Assembly: GCA_022316685.1 (NCBI GenBank)
Contig: JAKJHU010000365.1
Location: 124,001-188,000 of the forward strand
DNA from: Progne subis subis
Taxonomy: Eukaryota; Chordata; Aves; Passeriformes; Hirundinidae
Direction of reading: 5' to 3'
DNA: 64,000 nucleotides
A program made the translations under genes and the position numbers. The notes below the pieces were generated by a model. That model searched no databases. It saw nothing but the letters and a program-made list of their open reading frames with translations, and was not told the origin of the DNA. Below, piece after piece: positions 47,933-59,752 of this stretch (position 1 is the first letter of the stretch; each line of letters starts with the position of its first letter).

Positions 47933-48228
47933 CTGTGTGTGCAGGACACAGGTGCGGGGGTGCCCGCAGCAGCCCAGAGCAGCCAAGAGCTCCGGGGCAG
48001 CCCCGACTCCGCAGCCCCAGGGGAGTCCGGCTGAGGAGCTCGGGGCGCTGTGGGGCTGGCTGGCACCTGGGGAGTCCTCAGCGCCCTGCGCTCTGATGGG
48101 CTCAATTCTTTTAGTGCCTTCTCTGATGGGCTGAGGAGAGGCTCGGCAGTGGAGAGAAGGATCGGGACAGATCCCGCCCCGAGCAGCGGCGCGGCCACAA
48201 CAGAGCCAGCCTGGGCACAGGGAGGGAA

Positions 48229-48234
48229 TTTATT
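48229..48234 (-). terminator. Polyadenylation signal for the inverted ZNF fragment
   Basis: AATAAA on the minus strand about 215 bp after the stop of ZNF-3. The intervening 48300-48446 matches the ZNF-1/2 3' UTR in inverted orientation. The 48028-48228 stretch between here and the class II pseudogene shows nothing recognisable. Confidence 0.45.
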
Positions 48235-48445
48235 ACCAACCAAATCACAGCAGCACGGGGAGAAGGGCAAGAAATGTCTCCAACAGCTTGCCCACAGCCA
48301 GCGGGGATCAGCAGGAGCACGGATCAGCAGGGCTCTGCCCAACGGGGGTCACTGGGGATCATCCAAGGCCGATCCTCCCACGGGGGATGGAGCTGGAGCA
48401 GCGCACGAAGCTCTTCCCGCTCTCGGGGCACTCGCAGCGCTTCCC

Positions 48446-48690
48446 TTAGCGGTGCCTCCGTTGGTGTCGGGTCGAGTGAGAGCTCTGGGAGAAGCCCTTC
48501 CCACACTGCCCACACTCACAGGGCCTTTCCCTGCTCTGGATCCTGTGGTCCTTGATGCGCTGCGAGTTCTTGCTGAAGCTCTTCCCACATTCCAAGCACC
48601 AGCAGCGATGTCCCTTAGTTTGGATCTCCTGGTGCCAGGTCAGGTGGGAGCTCAGGCTGGAGCTCATTCCACATTCCAAGCACTTCTAGG
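48446..48690 (-). pseudogene. ZNF-3: truncated, degenerate zinc-finger copy
   Basis: The minus-strand tail of a paralogue of ZNF-1/2, facing them. Three finger units can be read. The first lacks its second His; the second ends DHRIQS, losing its last His; only the last (CGQCGKGFSQSSHSTRHQRRH, given in part) is complete. Upstream (higher coordinates) a TAG near 48687-48689 and then unrelated AT-rich sequence end the homology. Linker conservation is poor (TKGHR, SRERP). Not a functional protein. Confidence 0.8.
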
Positions 48691-50144
48691 CTGTCTCAGT
48701 TTGAGAGATGATTTAAAAGAGGAAACTCTGGAGTGATGATAATAATAATCACATGTATCTCTCTATCTATAAAAGCACGTACTGAACTCTGGATACAGCA
48801 ATGTGCACGTAGGACAGCAGTGGAGAGGCTGAACGGACACCAGGGGAGATGTGGAATGTACGGACAGAGCAAACCCTCCAAGGGCTTTAACCTGATTCCC
48901 AGCTTTTCCATGTTTCAAGGGCTTTGAAACTGCTGGATTTGAAAGAACTGAGATGTCACTGTGAAAAGCAGAGCAGTCTGGAACCAGACACTGCTGTTGG
49001 AGTCAATGTGGACTTGTCACATCTCATTTTTGAAAACATATTGAATTAAAAACTCCATTACCCACAGCCTTTCCCAGCCCATCCCTCCTCACACATAACA
49101 AAATACAATGGAATTCTTTCTGAAGGATAAAAAATAAAGTAAAATGAAGACTGAAAATCTTCCCTCATAAAAAGCCAGAAACTGAGAAACTCCAGAATAA
49201 TGGTGTGTGTCTAGAGAAACGTGCTGTCATTTCTCCTGTATCTGGCTCGGTGTCAGCTCGGAGCCGGGCTGTGTCTGGCAGGTGCCCAAGTGCCCGGGCC
49301 AGCTCTGAGCAGCCTCTGGCGGCTTTCCAGCGCGGCTTTCCCCCGGCTGTGCCCCGGGCAGGCCCTCGGTGTTTCCGTGGTGCCCCTGCCCCGCTCAGCT
49401 CCCCGTGTCCTGCAAAGGCGCCCAGGCTGCGCTGGGTGCCCCTGGGTGTCCCTGAGGCAGGCAGTGCCCAGCCCCGGGGCCCAGGCAGAGCCCTGAGGGA
49501 CACCCCTCGTCCCCGGCCTCCCGCGGGACACGGAGCCGCTGCCCACAAGGCCCTGGCACGGCCGGCCGGCCAATTCCCCGTGCCCCGAACAGCCCGGGCT
49601 GCAGCCCCAGGGCTCTGCAGGCCGGGGCTGGGGCTGTCGGCTGGCACCGTGGCCAAAGCCTCCCAGGGCTCTGGGCACGGCAGGGGCTACAAGGCCACAA
49701 GTGCGGGGCTGCTCCGTGCCGCTTCCAGCCTGTCCCTCTCTTGTTGGTGCCGGCTTTGGCCCTTGCTGACACGGGCGCTGTCAGGGCCCTCGGTGATGCA
49801 GGACATGGTGCTGCTGTCATCAGTGACAGTCTTTGAGATTGCTTCAAAATCAGTGGCAGGGCCATGAGCAAAAGTCAGGTTTAAGATTTAGCCACAAAGC
49901 ACAACAACTTGGTTGGCACGATTCACTCTTGTGCCTACAGGACAGCTAAGGCACAACAAGGGAAAACCAGCAACAACCAAAGCAAACAAAATCCAGGCAA
50001 CCAAACCAGCAATGGACTAAGAACTCTCTAGGGGGGTGTGGGTGTGTGTGTTGTGTTTGGGTGCATGGGACAAAAGACAGAGCGGGCAGGGATTAAAAGG
50101 AACACAGCCCAAAAGCTTGGCAACACTGAGCATCATTTTAACTT
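48691..50144. other. Unit boundary region, no gene recognised
   Basis: 48691-49200 is AT-rich. 49210-49870 is GC- and CpG-rich, open on both strands (for example 49205-49867 plus) with proline/alanine/arginine-rich text typical of a CpG island rather than a protein. 49870-50144 is plain. The GC-rich block could be an unannotated promoter. Confidence 0.4.
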
Positions 50145-50420
50145 TGTTATGAATAAGGTGTGGTGATTGGCTCATGCAAATGAGGAAGGGTTGTTGAGTG
50201 TGGTGGGGAGCAGTTGTGTTGGGGTTTACAGTTCTTTTGATGTGTATTTCTGTTGTGCCAGTTTTGATGCCCCTTGTAAGAGGCAGCAGGGGCTGGGGGG
50301 CACTTGTTGCTGGGAGACCAGGCAGAGGAACATCACAGCAGCCATCAAGAGATGAGAAGGGCTCCAGCAATGAGGAGGACAGATAAGGACTGCTGATGAA
50401 TATTAATGAGGCTGATGCAG
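50145..50420 (+). mobile_element. Solo LTR, left part (split by the ERVL insertion)
   Basis: Begins TGTTAT. Contains a CCAAT-type ATTGG next to an octamer ATGCAAAT (about 50166-50182). Continues at 57234 after the ERVL; the copy of TGCAG at 50416-50420 is the duplicated target. Confidence 0.55.
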
Positions 50421-51060
50421 TGTGGTGGTTTTAGGCAGATTTTGGGAGAAATCTTCCTAAGGGGCCCCTTTCTCTTCTTCTAACTGGTTTGGGAAAAGAC
50501 TTTTTCAGAGAGAAGTGGAAAAAACTTGTTTATTAAACAGGCAAATTACTCTTAGCACAATACTTGATGATAAGAGCTTTGTGCTGCTTACGGAGGGATA
50601 ACAAATTTAAAGAAAGTCTCTTTTTTTGAAGATCGTTACTGTGCTCTACCGCTCCGTCTCCACTGGCATTGGGAGAAAAGGAGATGTGCAGGGCTGGTCT
50701 TGGTGGGGTGGGTCTCCTGTGGAGGCCCCCGGTGCTTCCTCAGGTCCTTAGTCTGGAGAGGTTGGAACAATTCCGAGGAGAGGGCAAAAAAAGAAAAAAA
50801 GGAAAAAAAGGAAAAAAAAAGAAAAAGAAAAAAAGAAAAAAAAGCTTCAGCTGTTTTACAGCATCTAACTACGCTAGCACTAAACTAACTAACTGCTGGG
50901 GAAAAAAAAAACAACAGAGCTTCTTGAGTCTTGCTGAGTTCTAGCTCTCTTGCTTCAAGGTCCCTCTGAGGAGCAGAGTTTTCCTGGGGAAAGACAAACG
51001 GCGCTTGCCCTCCCCTCTGCACCCAACAGACGATTGGGGATACACAGTCACCTCAGGACA
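50421..51060 (-). repeat. ERVL 3' LTR
   Basis: 640 bp. Has an A-rich tract (plus strand 50788-50845) and, in element sense, TTTAATAAACA at about 50540-50530, containing an AATAAA. Compared with the 5' LTR it has T where the other has C at roughly 30 plus-strand positions and almost never the reverse. Confidence 0.9.
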
Positions 51061-51639
51061 TTTTCTACCCCTTATCTCCATATCGTTGACTTACAGACAG
51101 AACTAATGTATATTCCACATAAAACTTCCATCTATTCTCCCTACAAAAAAAAAAACAATACAAGCAATACCTGTCATGCTCTTGTCACGTTCTACACTGA
51201 GCTACTGAATCTAGGCCCCAGGCTGCAGGGCAGAAGGATTCCTTTCTTACTTACTCATACCTTCAACACTTGCTCATACTTTCAACACTTAACACATATC
51301 TTCTCACTTACACATTTCTTTCTATTTTATTCTGCATGGTTTAATGTACAGACAATGGCAATAGCATTTAGCAAATAGTGATGTTTACAAATTATTTTCA
51401 CCTAACAATCAGATCTCCCTGAGGTACACATCGGGTTGTTCTATCTTTCTGCATTATCTACTCTGTGCAACCTGGTCCTTAGCAAAGACAACTCCACGAA
51501 TGGGTTTGTTTGTACTTGAGGCAGACCTGATCCACACTGTCTTCCCTAACAGACCTCTGACATGCACCACTGGGACTTTATTTCCATTTGTTGTATGCAG
51601 AGGCTCAGCCTGGGCGGGTCCTGCTCGGTTGGTGGAGCC

Positions 51640-54346
51640 TCGGGTGTTGACTAACTAGGGTGGCCTTTGCTAGATGCTGCTCCTAATTCTTGAAAGATCC
51701 CCCCCTCAATGCTTTCAGCTGGGTTTTTAACAATGCATTGTGCCTCTCCACTTTGCCTGCAGCAGGTGCATGGTAGGGAATATGGTACACCCACTCAGTG
51801 CCATGTTCCCTAGCCCAGGTGTTTATAAGGCTGTTCTTGAAATGAGTCCTATTGTCTGACTCAATTCTCTCAGGGGTACTATGCCTTTACAGGACTTGCT
51901 TCTTTAGGCTTAGGATTGTGTTCTGGGCAGTAGCATGGGGCACAGGGTAGGTCTCCAGCCACCCCGTGGTGGCTTCCACCATTGTGAGCACACAGCGCTT
52001 GCCTTGGCGGGTTTGGGGGTAGGGTGATGTAGTCAATCTGCCAGGCTTCCCCATACTTATACTTGGACCATTGCCCGCCATACCATAGGGGCTTCACCCG
52101 CTTGGCCTGCTTGATGGTAGCACACGTCTCACAGTCATGGATAACCTGAGAATACTGTCCATGGTTAGATCCACCCCTTGGTCTTGGGCCTACTTATAGG
52201 TGGCATCTCTGCCTTGGTGACCTGAGGCATCATGGGCCTATTGAGCTAAAAACAACTCTCTCTTGTGTTCTCAATCTAATCAATTTTTGACACTTCTATT
52301 TTTGCTGCCCGATCTACTTGCTTGTTGTTTTGATGCTTCTCATTAGCTCTACTCTTGGGGATGTGGGCATCTATGTCGCGGACTTTTACAGGTAGTCTCC
52401 TTACCTTGGTAGCAATGTCTTTCCACTCCTCAGCAGCCTAAATTGGTTTCCCTCTACGCTGCTAATTAGCCTCTTTCTACTTCTTCAGCTGTCTTTACAG
52501 AGCATTGGCTACCATCTATGAATCAGTATAGAGGTAGAGCTTCGGCTACTCTTCTCTTTCAGCAATATCTAAGGCTAATTGAACAGCTTTGAGTTCTGCA
52601 AGTTGACTTGATCTACCTTTTCTTTCAGTGGCCTCAGCAACTTGTCGTGTGGGACTCCACACGGCTGCTTTCCACTTCCGGTTCATCCCTACAATACGAC
52701 AGGAACTGTCAGTGAAAAGGGCGTAATGCATCTCCTCTGCTGGCAATTGGTTGTATGGTGGAGCTTTTTCAGCCTGTGTCACTTGCTCTTGTTCTTCATC
52801 TGTGAGGCCAAAATTTTCACTCTCAGGCCAATTGGTAATTATTTCCAAAATCCCAGGCGATTCAGTTACCCATACAGGCGCGCTGCGTAATAAGAGCAAT
52901 CCACTTGCTCCATGTGGCATCAGTGGCACGATGGGTGGAGGGGACCTCCCCTTTGAACATCCACCCCAGCACAGGCAGTCGGGGTGCCAGGAGGAGTTGC
53001 GCCTCTGTACCAATCACCTCCAAGGCGGCTTGAACTCCTTCATAGGCTGCTAAGATTTCCTTCTCAGTGGGGGTGTAATTGGCTTCAGACCTTCTGTAGC
53101 TTTGACTCTAAAATCTTAGTGGCTGGCTTCGAGTCTCACCAGGCACTTTCTGCTAAAAGCTTTAGGACAGGCCACTGTTCTTGGCTGCTGAGTAGAGCAC
53201 GTTTTTCACATTTAGTCCTGTCCTCACTGGTCCAAGGGCCACTGCATGAGCGATCTCCTGCTTGATCTGGGCAAAGGCTTGTTGCTGCTCAGGGCCTCAG
53301 TGGAAATCATTCTTTTTTTGGGTGACTAGGTAAAGAGGGCTCACAATCTGACTATACTCGGGAATATGCATCCTCCAGAAACTTATAGCACTTAGGAAAG
53401 CTTGTGTCTCTCTTATTGGTTGTTGGAGACATCGCTGTGATCTTATTGATGACCTCAGTTGGAATCTGCCGTCGTCCATCTTGCCACTTTACTCCCAGGA
53501 ACTGGATCTCTCGGGCAGGTCCCTTGACCTTGCTCTGTTTGATGGCAAAACCAGCTTTCAGGAGAATCTGGATGATCTTCTCTCCTTTCTCAAACACTTC
53601 CATTGCCGTGTTCCCCCACACAATGATGTCATCAATATACTGTAGGTGCTCTGAGCCTCACCTTTTCCAGTGCAGCCTGGATCAGTCCATGGCAGATGAT
53701 GGGGCTGTGTGTCCACCCCTGGGGCAGTCGGTTTTAGGTGTACTGCACTCTCTTTCATGTGAAGGCAAACTGAGGCCTGCATTCTGCTGCTAAAGGAATG
53801 GAGAAAAAGCATTGGCAATGTCAGTTGTGGCAGTACCATTTTGCTGCTTTGGGACTCCAGCTCATACTGGAGCTCTAACTGTCTGGCACAGCAGCACTCA
53901 GTGGTGGAGTCACTTCATTCATGCACGGTAGTCCACAGTCAATCTCCATTCTCCTTCAGATTTGCGCACAGGCAAATGGGGCTGTTGAAGGGTGAGTGGG
54001 TTTTACTAACCACCCCTTGGCTCTCCAGCTCTTGAATCATCTTATGAATGGGAATCACAGCATCTCGAGTGGTTCTATACTGTCGGCGGTGCACTATAGA
54101 AGTGGCAATTGGTACCCGTTGTTCTTGTACTTTCAAGAGTCCTACTGCAGAGGATTCTTGGACAGTCCAGGCAAGGTGTTCAATTGCCGGATGCCCTCTG
54201 TTACTACAGCCGCTATCCCGAATGCCCACCTGAGTCCTTTCGGGTCTTTGAAATACCCACTTCGGAGGAAGTCTATGCCCAAAATACATGGGGCCTCTGG
54301 GCCAGTCACAATAGGGTGTTTCTCCCACTTTTCCAGTTAGGCTCAC
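51640..54346 (-). pseudogene. pol: ERVL pol: RT, RNase H, integrase
   Basis: RT starts in 54346-53939 (HSPFNSPICLCANLKENGD). The catalytic YIDD is at 53639-53628, followed by IIVWGN. Thumb/connection text FWRMHIPEYSQIVSPLYLVT is near 53390-53330. RNase H ALFTDSSCRIVG is near 52710. Integrase has a CETCATIKQ zinc-binding part (about 52135-52105), AWQIDYITLP (about 52050), a second Asp region near 51870 and HAPAAGKVERHN with the catalytic Glu near 51765. Several stops and frameshifts (for example near 52200 and 53650). Confidence 0.85.
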
Positions 54347-54775
54347 ATCTGCTTCTACAAGTAAAATCCTGTGATCCCCCCGTCACGCCAGCAATAGAGA
54401 CAGATTCTGCCCCTACATGTCTTGATGGCATTAATGTGCACTGCGCACCAGTATCAACCAAGGCCTCATATCTTTGTGGTTCTGATGTGCCAGGCCAACG
54501 AATCCACACAGTCCAAAATACACGGTTTTCCCTAGCCTCTACCTGGCTAGAGGCAGGGCCCCTCTAAGCCTGGTTATCTTCTTTCCTTGAGCATATGCCT
54601 TAGAGGTTCCTTCAAGGGGGTCGGACATGTCATCATCGTCATACCTGGCAGTTCGGCTACGGGCAACTGGAGCCGCTTCCCTTTTGGTGAAACTCCCTCT
54701 TTGAGTCTTGACTTCCTTCAATTCACGCACCCGTTGTGCCAGGGCAGCCGTAGATTTTCCATCCCATCTGTTCAT
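54306..54775 (-). pseudogene. pro: ERVL gag end and protease
   Basis: A basic, arginine-rich stretch (54775-54539) is followed by the aspartic protease, ALVDTGAQCTLMPS, at about 54465-54424. The two parts are in different frames. Confidence 0.75.
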
Positions 54776-56528
54776 ATTTTCTCCGCAATCCCGCAGGAAG
54801 AACCACAGCTCAGCGCGTGGAGTGTACCCTCTCTCCCTACCCGGGGAGCGTCTACGTTGGGTACCAGAACCTCTGATCTGTACTGCTGAGATTTGGAGAA
54901 GGTCCTCTCTAATCTCCTCCCTGAGTTCTTATGATTCTTATCTATCTTATCCTCTAGTTTCTGTAGACGTGTTTCCACAGCTGCGATTCTGGCGTGTGTT
55001 GGGCCATGCACAGCATCTGCATATGCTCGGAGCTTCTTCGCCATATCAAGCACAGTTTCCTCCATGTCCTCCCGCTTCATTACTGCTAAAGCAGAAGCGT
55101 ATTCTAATGGCCCGAGTCGTATAAGTTTTCGCCACATCACAGATGTACATGATACAAGTCTGGGTTCCTAGTGTTTATGTCATCTGAGAAAACCATCTCT
55201 GCCACTGCCATTTCTCTCAAGCGTTGAATCCCTTGTTCTATGGTCTTCCATGGGGTTTGCTGCATATAGAGATCATCTGCACACAAGTATCTTTCTGCCA
55301 CGCTTCCTAGGACCCGTATCCAGAGACTGCAAGGACTAGCCTCTCTCATCATCTCCTCGTCGATGACTGGATCATGTGACAGGGATCCCAGATGCCTCGC
55401 TTCAGTGCCGTCCAGAATTGTAGCCTCACCTGCGGCATCCCAAAGACGGACTAACCAACTAATTATAGATTCATCAGGTTGTCGCCGGTAATCTTTTCTT
55501 AGGCCTTGAAGGTCCTTCAGGGAAAAGGAGTCAATATTGGCTTCTGATCCTGTGCTGGAAGATTTGGCTTCTGATTTTGGTGAAGGTCCTTCTCTTGGGT
55601 CATCATCGTCCACTGGTCGATCGGTTTTGTGTGTGTGCTTCTTTGCTGGAGCAACTGCCAGGGGCTTAGGCTTACTGTCTGGTTTAGCTGCCGACTCAGG
55701 CTCAGGTTCTAGTTTAGCTGCTGGCTTCATAACTGGGGTGTTGGCTGCAGCCTGAGTGACTGGGGTAGCTGTTCATTTGTATCCCTTCCCCCCTGCCTCT
55801 GTCTGCTGCCCTACAGTCTCTAGCAATGTGCGATAAGCATATGCCAGGGCCCAGCTTACTGCAGCGACCTTCTCCCCCTTAGAGCCATCATGGTACCTCT
55901 CTTTCAGGTATTTCCCCAGCTCCACTGGATTCTGAATTTGTTCCCGTGGAAAATCCCAGACTACAGGGTCAGAGAATTCCTTGAGGAGTTGGCCCATATC
56001 CTCCCATTCTCCACACCACTCAGGATTTCCTCTGCCTGGGTCAGGAGTTTCATCAGCCCCTCTAGAAATCTCAGCCCATATTCTAGAGAAGCTGCAGACT
56101 GTATAGAGGAGGCTTACCAGATGACATACCAGAAAGATGGTCTCTTTAACACTCAGGGGAAACTCAACATTCTCCAGCAATGATTCAACCGATTCAGAGG
56201 AGAAGGAAACAAAAGACTGCAACGCTTCATCCTCTGCTCCTCCTCCCACAAACAGGGTGAATAACCATAACCATGACCCATACATAGAAGGAAAAGACCT
56301 CAGCACCTTTATAAACTTCCTACAAATTATTATCATTAAGCCAAGGCCAATAGCTACTCTAATCCGCGTCCCTCTACTGTAAAAACTGTGTATTAATGAC
56401 AATATTGGGGCTATCTCTGGATATGCAAATAAACCTAAGGACCACAAAGGTATTAAGACCTCAAAGAAGCCTAAGGATCCAAAACACATCAAGGCCCCCA
56501 CCTCAAGAGACATGAGTTCAAACAGCAT
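54772..56528 (-). pseudogene. gag: ERVL Gag with hydrophobic N-terminal region
   Basis: ATG at 56528 opens 251 codons, interrupted by one in-frame TGA near 55772-55770, after which the same frame continues to 55137. A further part (55140-54772) is in another frame and has a heptad-like stretch (ARIAAVETRLQKLEDKI). The N-terminal ~130 residues hold several long apolar runs (LMCFGSLGFFEVLIPLWSLG, VAIGLGLMIIIC, LWLFTLFVGGG, and later IFLVCHLVSLLYTV), unusual for a Gag. A proline/lysine/serine-rich linker follows, then a capsid-like part. Role inferred from position before protease. Confidence 0.65.
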
Positions 56529-56581
56529 ATTTACTGACTGCTAAATACTAATCAGTCAGGGTTTTTCCACTCTCTCTTCGA

Positions 56582-56599
56582 GCCCCACGTTGGGCGCCA
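56582..56599 (-). other. ERVL primer-binding site, tRNA-Lys type
   Basis: TGGCGCCCAACGTGGGGC on the minus strand, six bases inside the 5' LTR. This is the 18-nt complement class used with tRNA-Lys(1,2), not the Leu primer from which ERVL takes its name. Confidence 0.85.
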
Positions 56600-56605
56600 G
56601 AAGTT

Positions 56606-57228
56606 TGTGGTGGTTTCAGGCAGATTTTGGGAGAAATCCTCCCAAGGGGCCCCCCTCCCCTCCCCCAACCGGTTCGGGAAAAACTTCCTCAGAGAGAAGT
56701 GGAAAAAACCTGTTTATTAAACAGGCAAAGCACTCCCAGCACAATACCCGATGACAAGAGCTTCGTGCCGCTTACGGAGGGATAACAAACTTAAAGAAAG
56801 TCTCCTCTTGAAGATTGTCAGTGTGCTCCACTCTCTCCGCTGGTTGGAAAAAGATGTGCAGGGCTGGTCTTGGTGGGGTGGGTCCCCTGTGGAGGCCCCC
56901 GGTGCTTCCCCAGGTCCTAGTCCGGAGAGGTTGGAACAGTTCCGAGGAGAGGGCAAAAAAAAAAAAAAAGGAAAAAAAAGGAAAAAAAAAAAAAAAAAGA
57001 AAAAAAAAGCAAAAAGCTTCAGCTATTCTACAGCATCTAACTACGCTAGCACTAAACTAACTAACTGCCCGGGAAAAAAACAACAGAGCTTCTTCAGTCT
57101 GCCGAGTTCTAGCTCCCCTGCTTCAAGGTCACTCCGATGAGCAGAGTTTTCCTGGGGAAAAACAAACGCGCTTGCCCTCCCCCCTGCACCCAACAGACGA
57201 TTGGGGATACACAGTCACCCTCAGGACA
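56606..57228 (-). repeat. ERVL 5' LTR
   Basis: 623 bp, more GC-rich than the 3' LTR, with a poly(A) tract on the plus strand at 56955-57010. Confidence 0.9.
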
Positions 57229-57233
57229 TGCAG

Positions 57234-57399
57234 TCTCAGGCTATAAAAGGCAGAGATGCCACTTTGTGAGTGGAGCCTCTGGTGGGCAGGAGTCCCATCA
57301 AGCTCCCAGTGCTGTTCCCCCTTTGCTTTGTGACTTTTCATGGCTTCAAATTAAATTTTATTTACTCATTCCTGCCCGGATTTTGAGTAGTTTATAACA
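57234..57399 (+). mobile_element. Solo LTR, right part (split by the ERVL insertion)
   Basis: Continues 50145-50420. A TATAAAAG box lies at about 57242-57249, a few bases after the insertion point. It ends ATAACA at 57399, the inverted match of TGTTAT at 50145. Combined length about 442 bp. A target duplication is not clear (ACTT versus ATTT). Confidence 0.55.
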
Positions 57400-59379
57400 A
57401 TTTTCATGTGCTAGGCTCCCATGAGTGGCATGCTCAAGAGATGATCTTTAAGCTCAGCAAAATGCAGGCTGTGGCAACTCAGCTGTTGCAAAACAAAAAA
57501 ATCCCTCCTTTTATCTCAAAAGAAAAGGGACCAAAACCTGACCTTGGTTTCAAGGGAAGGATTTTGTCTAACTTAGATCTGTGTTGTCTTATGAGATACA
57601 TTTTTTGTATACTCCACTAAGTCAGGAGCCATAAGTCAGATTTCCTGAGTGTAACATCAACTCTCTCTACTGCAGCTGAGGGGATCAGTGGTGTAAAGGA
57701 TTCCCTGAGGTCATGAAATGAGCATAAGTGTCTCGCTCATTAGCCAGCCCAGCACAGGAGGAGGGAATGTGTGACTCAGCTGAACACAGAGCATCAAATC
57801 CAGAAAACTAGGAAAGAATTTGCAAGAGAGCAATGGCCTTCAGCTGCTTTCAACCATTGCTTCAGCTGGCCTGTCCTCCCAGAGACAGAAGTGCCTGGAG
57901 TTGTGCTGCTGAGTAGGCTACAGAGAAAAGTCATGGGAGTCCCACTGGTATCTCAACTGGGTCTGCAATTGCTGTATTTTGCTAACAGTCGTTTCTATTT
58001 GATTGTGCTTTTTTGGACCATTATGTAAAATCAGAAATCCCATGTAGTATCAACCACCTTCAAATGAGTCAAGTTGATATTAGTGCTGGCACCTTCCATG
58101 TGTGGAATGCTTCATAGAATGTGCTGAGAGAGCATTGGATTCTGACATCTGTTTAGCTAAATGCTCCTCCAGTGTTCTCTGCACTACCTTCCTATCCACG
58201 CTATTACTGCCATCTCTAGGTATGGCTTTCAAAAATGAAACATCTTCCAAAGGACCATTTATTGTGGGGTTTTTTCAGCATTAGAGAGTCTGAGCCTTGA
58301 AACCTGTCATGTCTTTGGTTAAGTTTCCTTCCCCAGCCTCCAAGAAATGTAACAGTGAGGCTGAATTCATTGTTTACATATCTTCCTAGTTTAATGCCAT
58401 GGTGATTCTAGTGGAATTTTCTGTAGGTTGAAATTCTTTCTAAACTTGGTGTCCAGCTAATCCGGATGGGGTTCTTACAGAGGTGGCCTAAACCAGGAAA
58501 TCTCCTCTTTGGTGCTAAGGCACTGCAGAGGAAAAGAAGCCCACACCATCAAACCAACCAACAAACCAACAAAGAAGCCAAGAAAAAGACCCACACAAAT
58601 CAAGACCAAGAAGGTAATGGTATTTATTAATGAAAGAAACATCTCAGTGCTTTTAAAATACTGGGTTGGTGGTGTTCATGTTTCCATTCCTTCTGATTTT
58701 TGTGTGGAATATCAAAGAAAACACATTTGAGTAGGAGGGAGATTGGAACTGCCTTTGCCAGGTAAGGAGAGGGAAGAAACACATTTCTGGATGAAGATTA
58801 AGGATTGTCAATGACTGTAAGGGTTGGAAAACAATGTCAATAATGAGTTGAAGTAGGTGTTAATAATTCATTCAGAATGTTCAAACCAGTTCTTTCTTCT
58901 ATTGAATATATGGTGATCTGAGGTGGTAGTCTTGGTTTATTATCCTGGCCCTACAAATTTGCTAGAAAAATCCTTTCCCTTGCTCTACATTGGAATTGCA
59001 TTGACCACTGAGGAGGCTTGATTGAGAAAAGGAAAGGGAGCAGTAGCGAGGCTTCCTCCTGGAGGCAATGGACAGTGACAGTACAAACACTCTTGTCTGT
59101 GTCGTCTGAGCAAATACCCAGGTTCTTGTCCATTGGCGTGAAGAAAGTTCCTGCAGACTGCAGAACATTCAGAAAACATGCATTTATTGCTCTGTTTCTG
59201 CTATGGGGGACATTTTTGAAGCTGATGGGGTAAGGAAGTGAGTTTGACCTACGTCAGAATACGGTTTTTGCACTAGAGAGATTTGTAGGCAGGGTAGACA
59301 AACCTGCCACAGCAGTACCATATTGACAAATGATCCCTAAATAATCAATGAGGTGTAAGTAACTAACTCCTAGGGGTGC
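57400..59379. other. Unique-looking sequence, no gene recognised
   Basis: Moderately AT-rich. The short open frames (57771-58028, 58102-58284, 59018-59233) have no recognised domains and no clear exon signals. Confidence 0.4.
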
Positions 59380-59545
59380 ATTACACATGTGGATACAGAT
59401 ACAGACATGGATATAGATAGAGGAATATATGTGTATGTATTTATAAATATATACATATGTGTACATGTTTGTGTCTATATAAATAGAGGTGTCTATATAA
59501 ATGGATCTATAGGTACACATAGGTGGATAGAGAGATTGGTTTTTA
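59380..59545. repeat. Decayed ATA/GATA-rich microsatellite
   Basis: Interrupted runs of GATATAGATA, TATGTGTA and TCTATATAAAT. Confidence 0.6.
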
Positions 59546-59752
59546 TCCATTCAAACCCTACAAAAGAAGAAGACAAAAAAAGAGGGGAAAGCCCCTCCTG
59601 TCACACTCTGCTGTTTCCAGCAGAGGTGGGTCATGGGCTGTGGGGCTGTGTGGGGCATGTGCCAGGCTCTCTGTCTCTGCCTGCTCCTGCCTCCTGCATG
59701 CTTCCTTCCTGCTTCTGCGCTTCTTTTGGCTATTCCAATGGCTCCTGGACCA

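Larger units (their letters stand above)
50421..57228 (-). mobile_element. ERVL-type provirus, complete structure
   Basis: Minus-strand element with 5' LTR 57228-56606, primer site 56599-56582, gag, pro, pol, polypurine tract (AAGGGGTAGAAAA, just above 51060) and 3' LTR 51060-50421. The target duplication is TGCAG (50416-50420 and 57229-57233), and LTRs start TGTCCTGAGG and end CCACCACA. A 5-bp duplication, pol text and no env fit ERVL. Stops and frameshifts make it inactive. Confidence 0.9.

Noticed and set aside
49205..49867. 220-codon plus-strand ORF as a gene
   Set aside because: CpG-island composition, both strands open, no domain or exon signals.
50760..50845. Poly(A) tract as a retroposed-gene tail
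   Set aside because: It is an A-rich part of the ERVL LTR, present in both LTRs.
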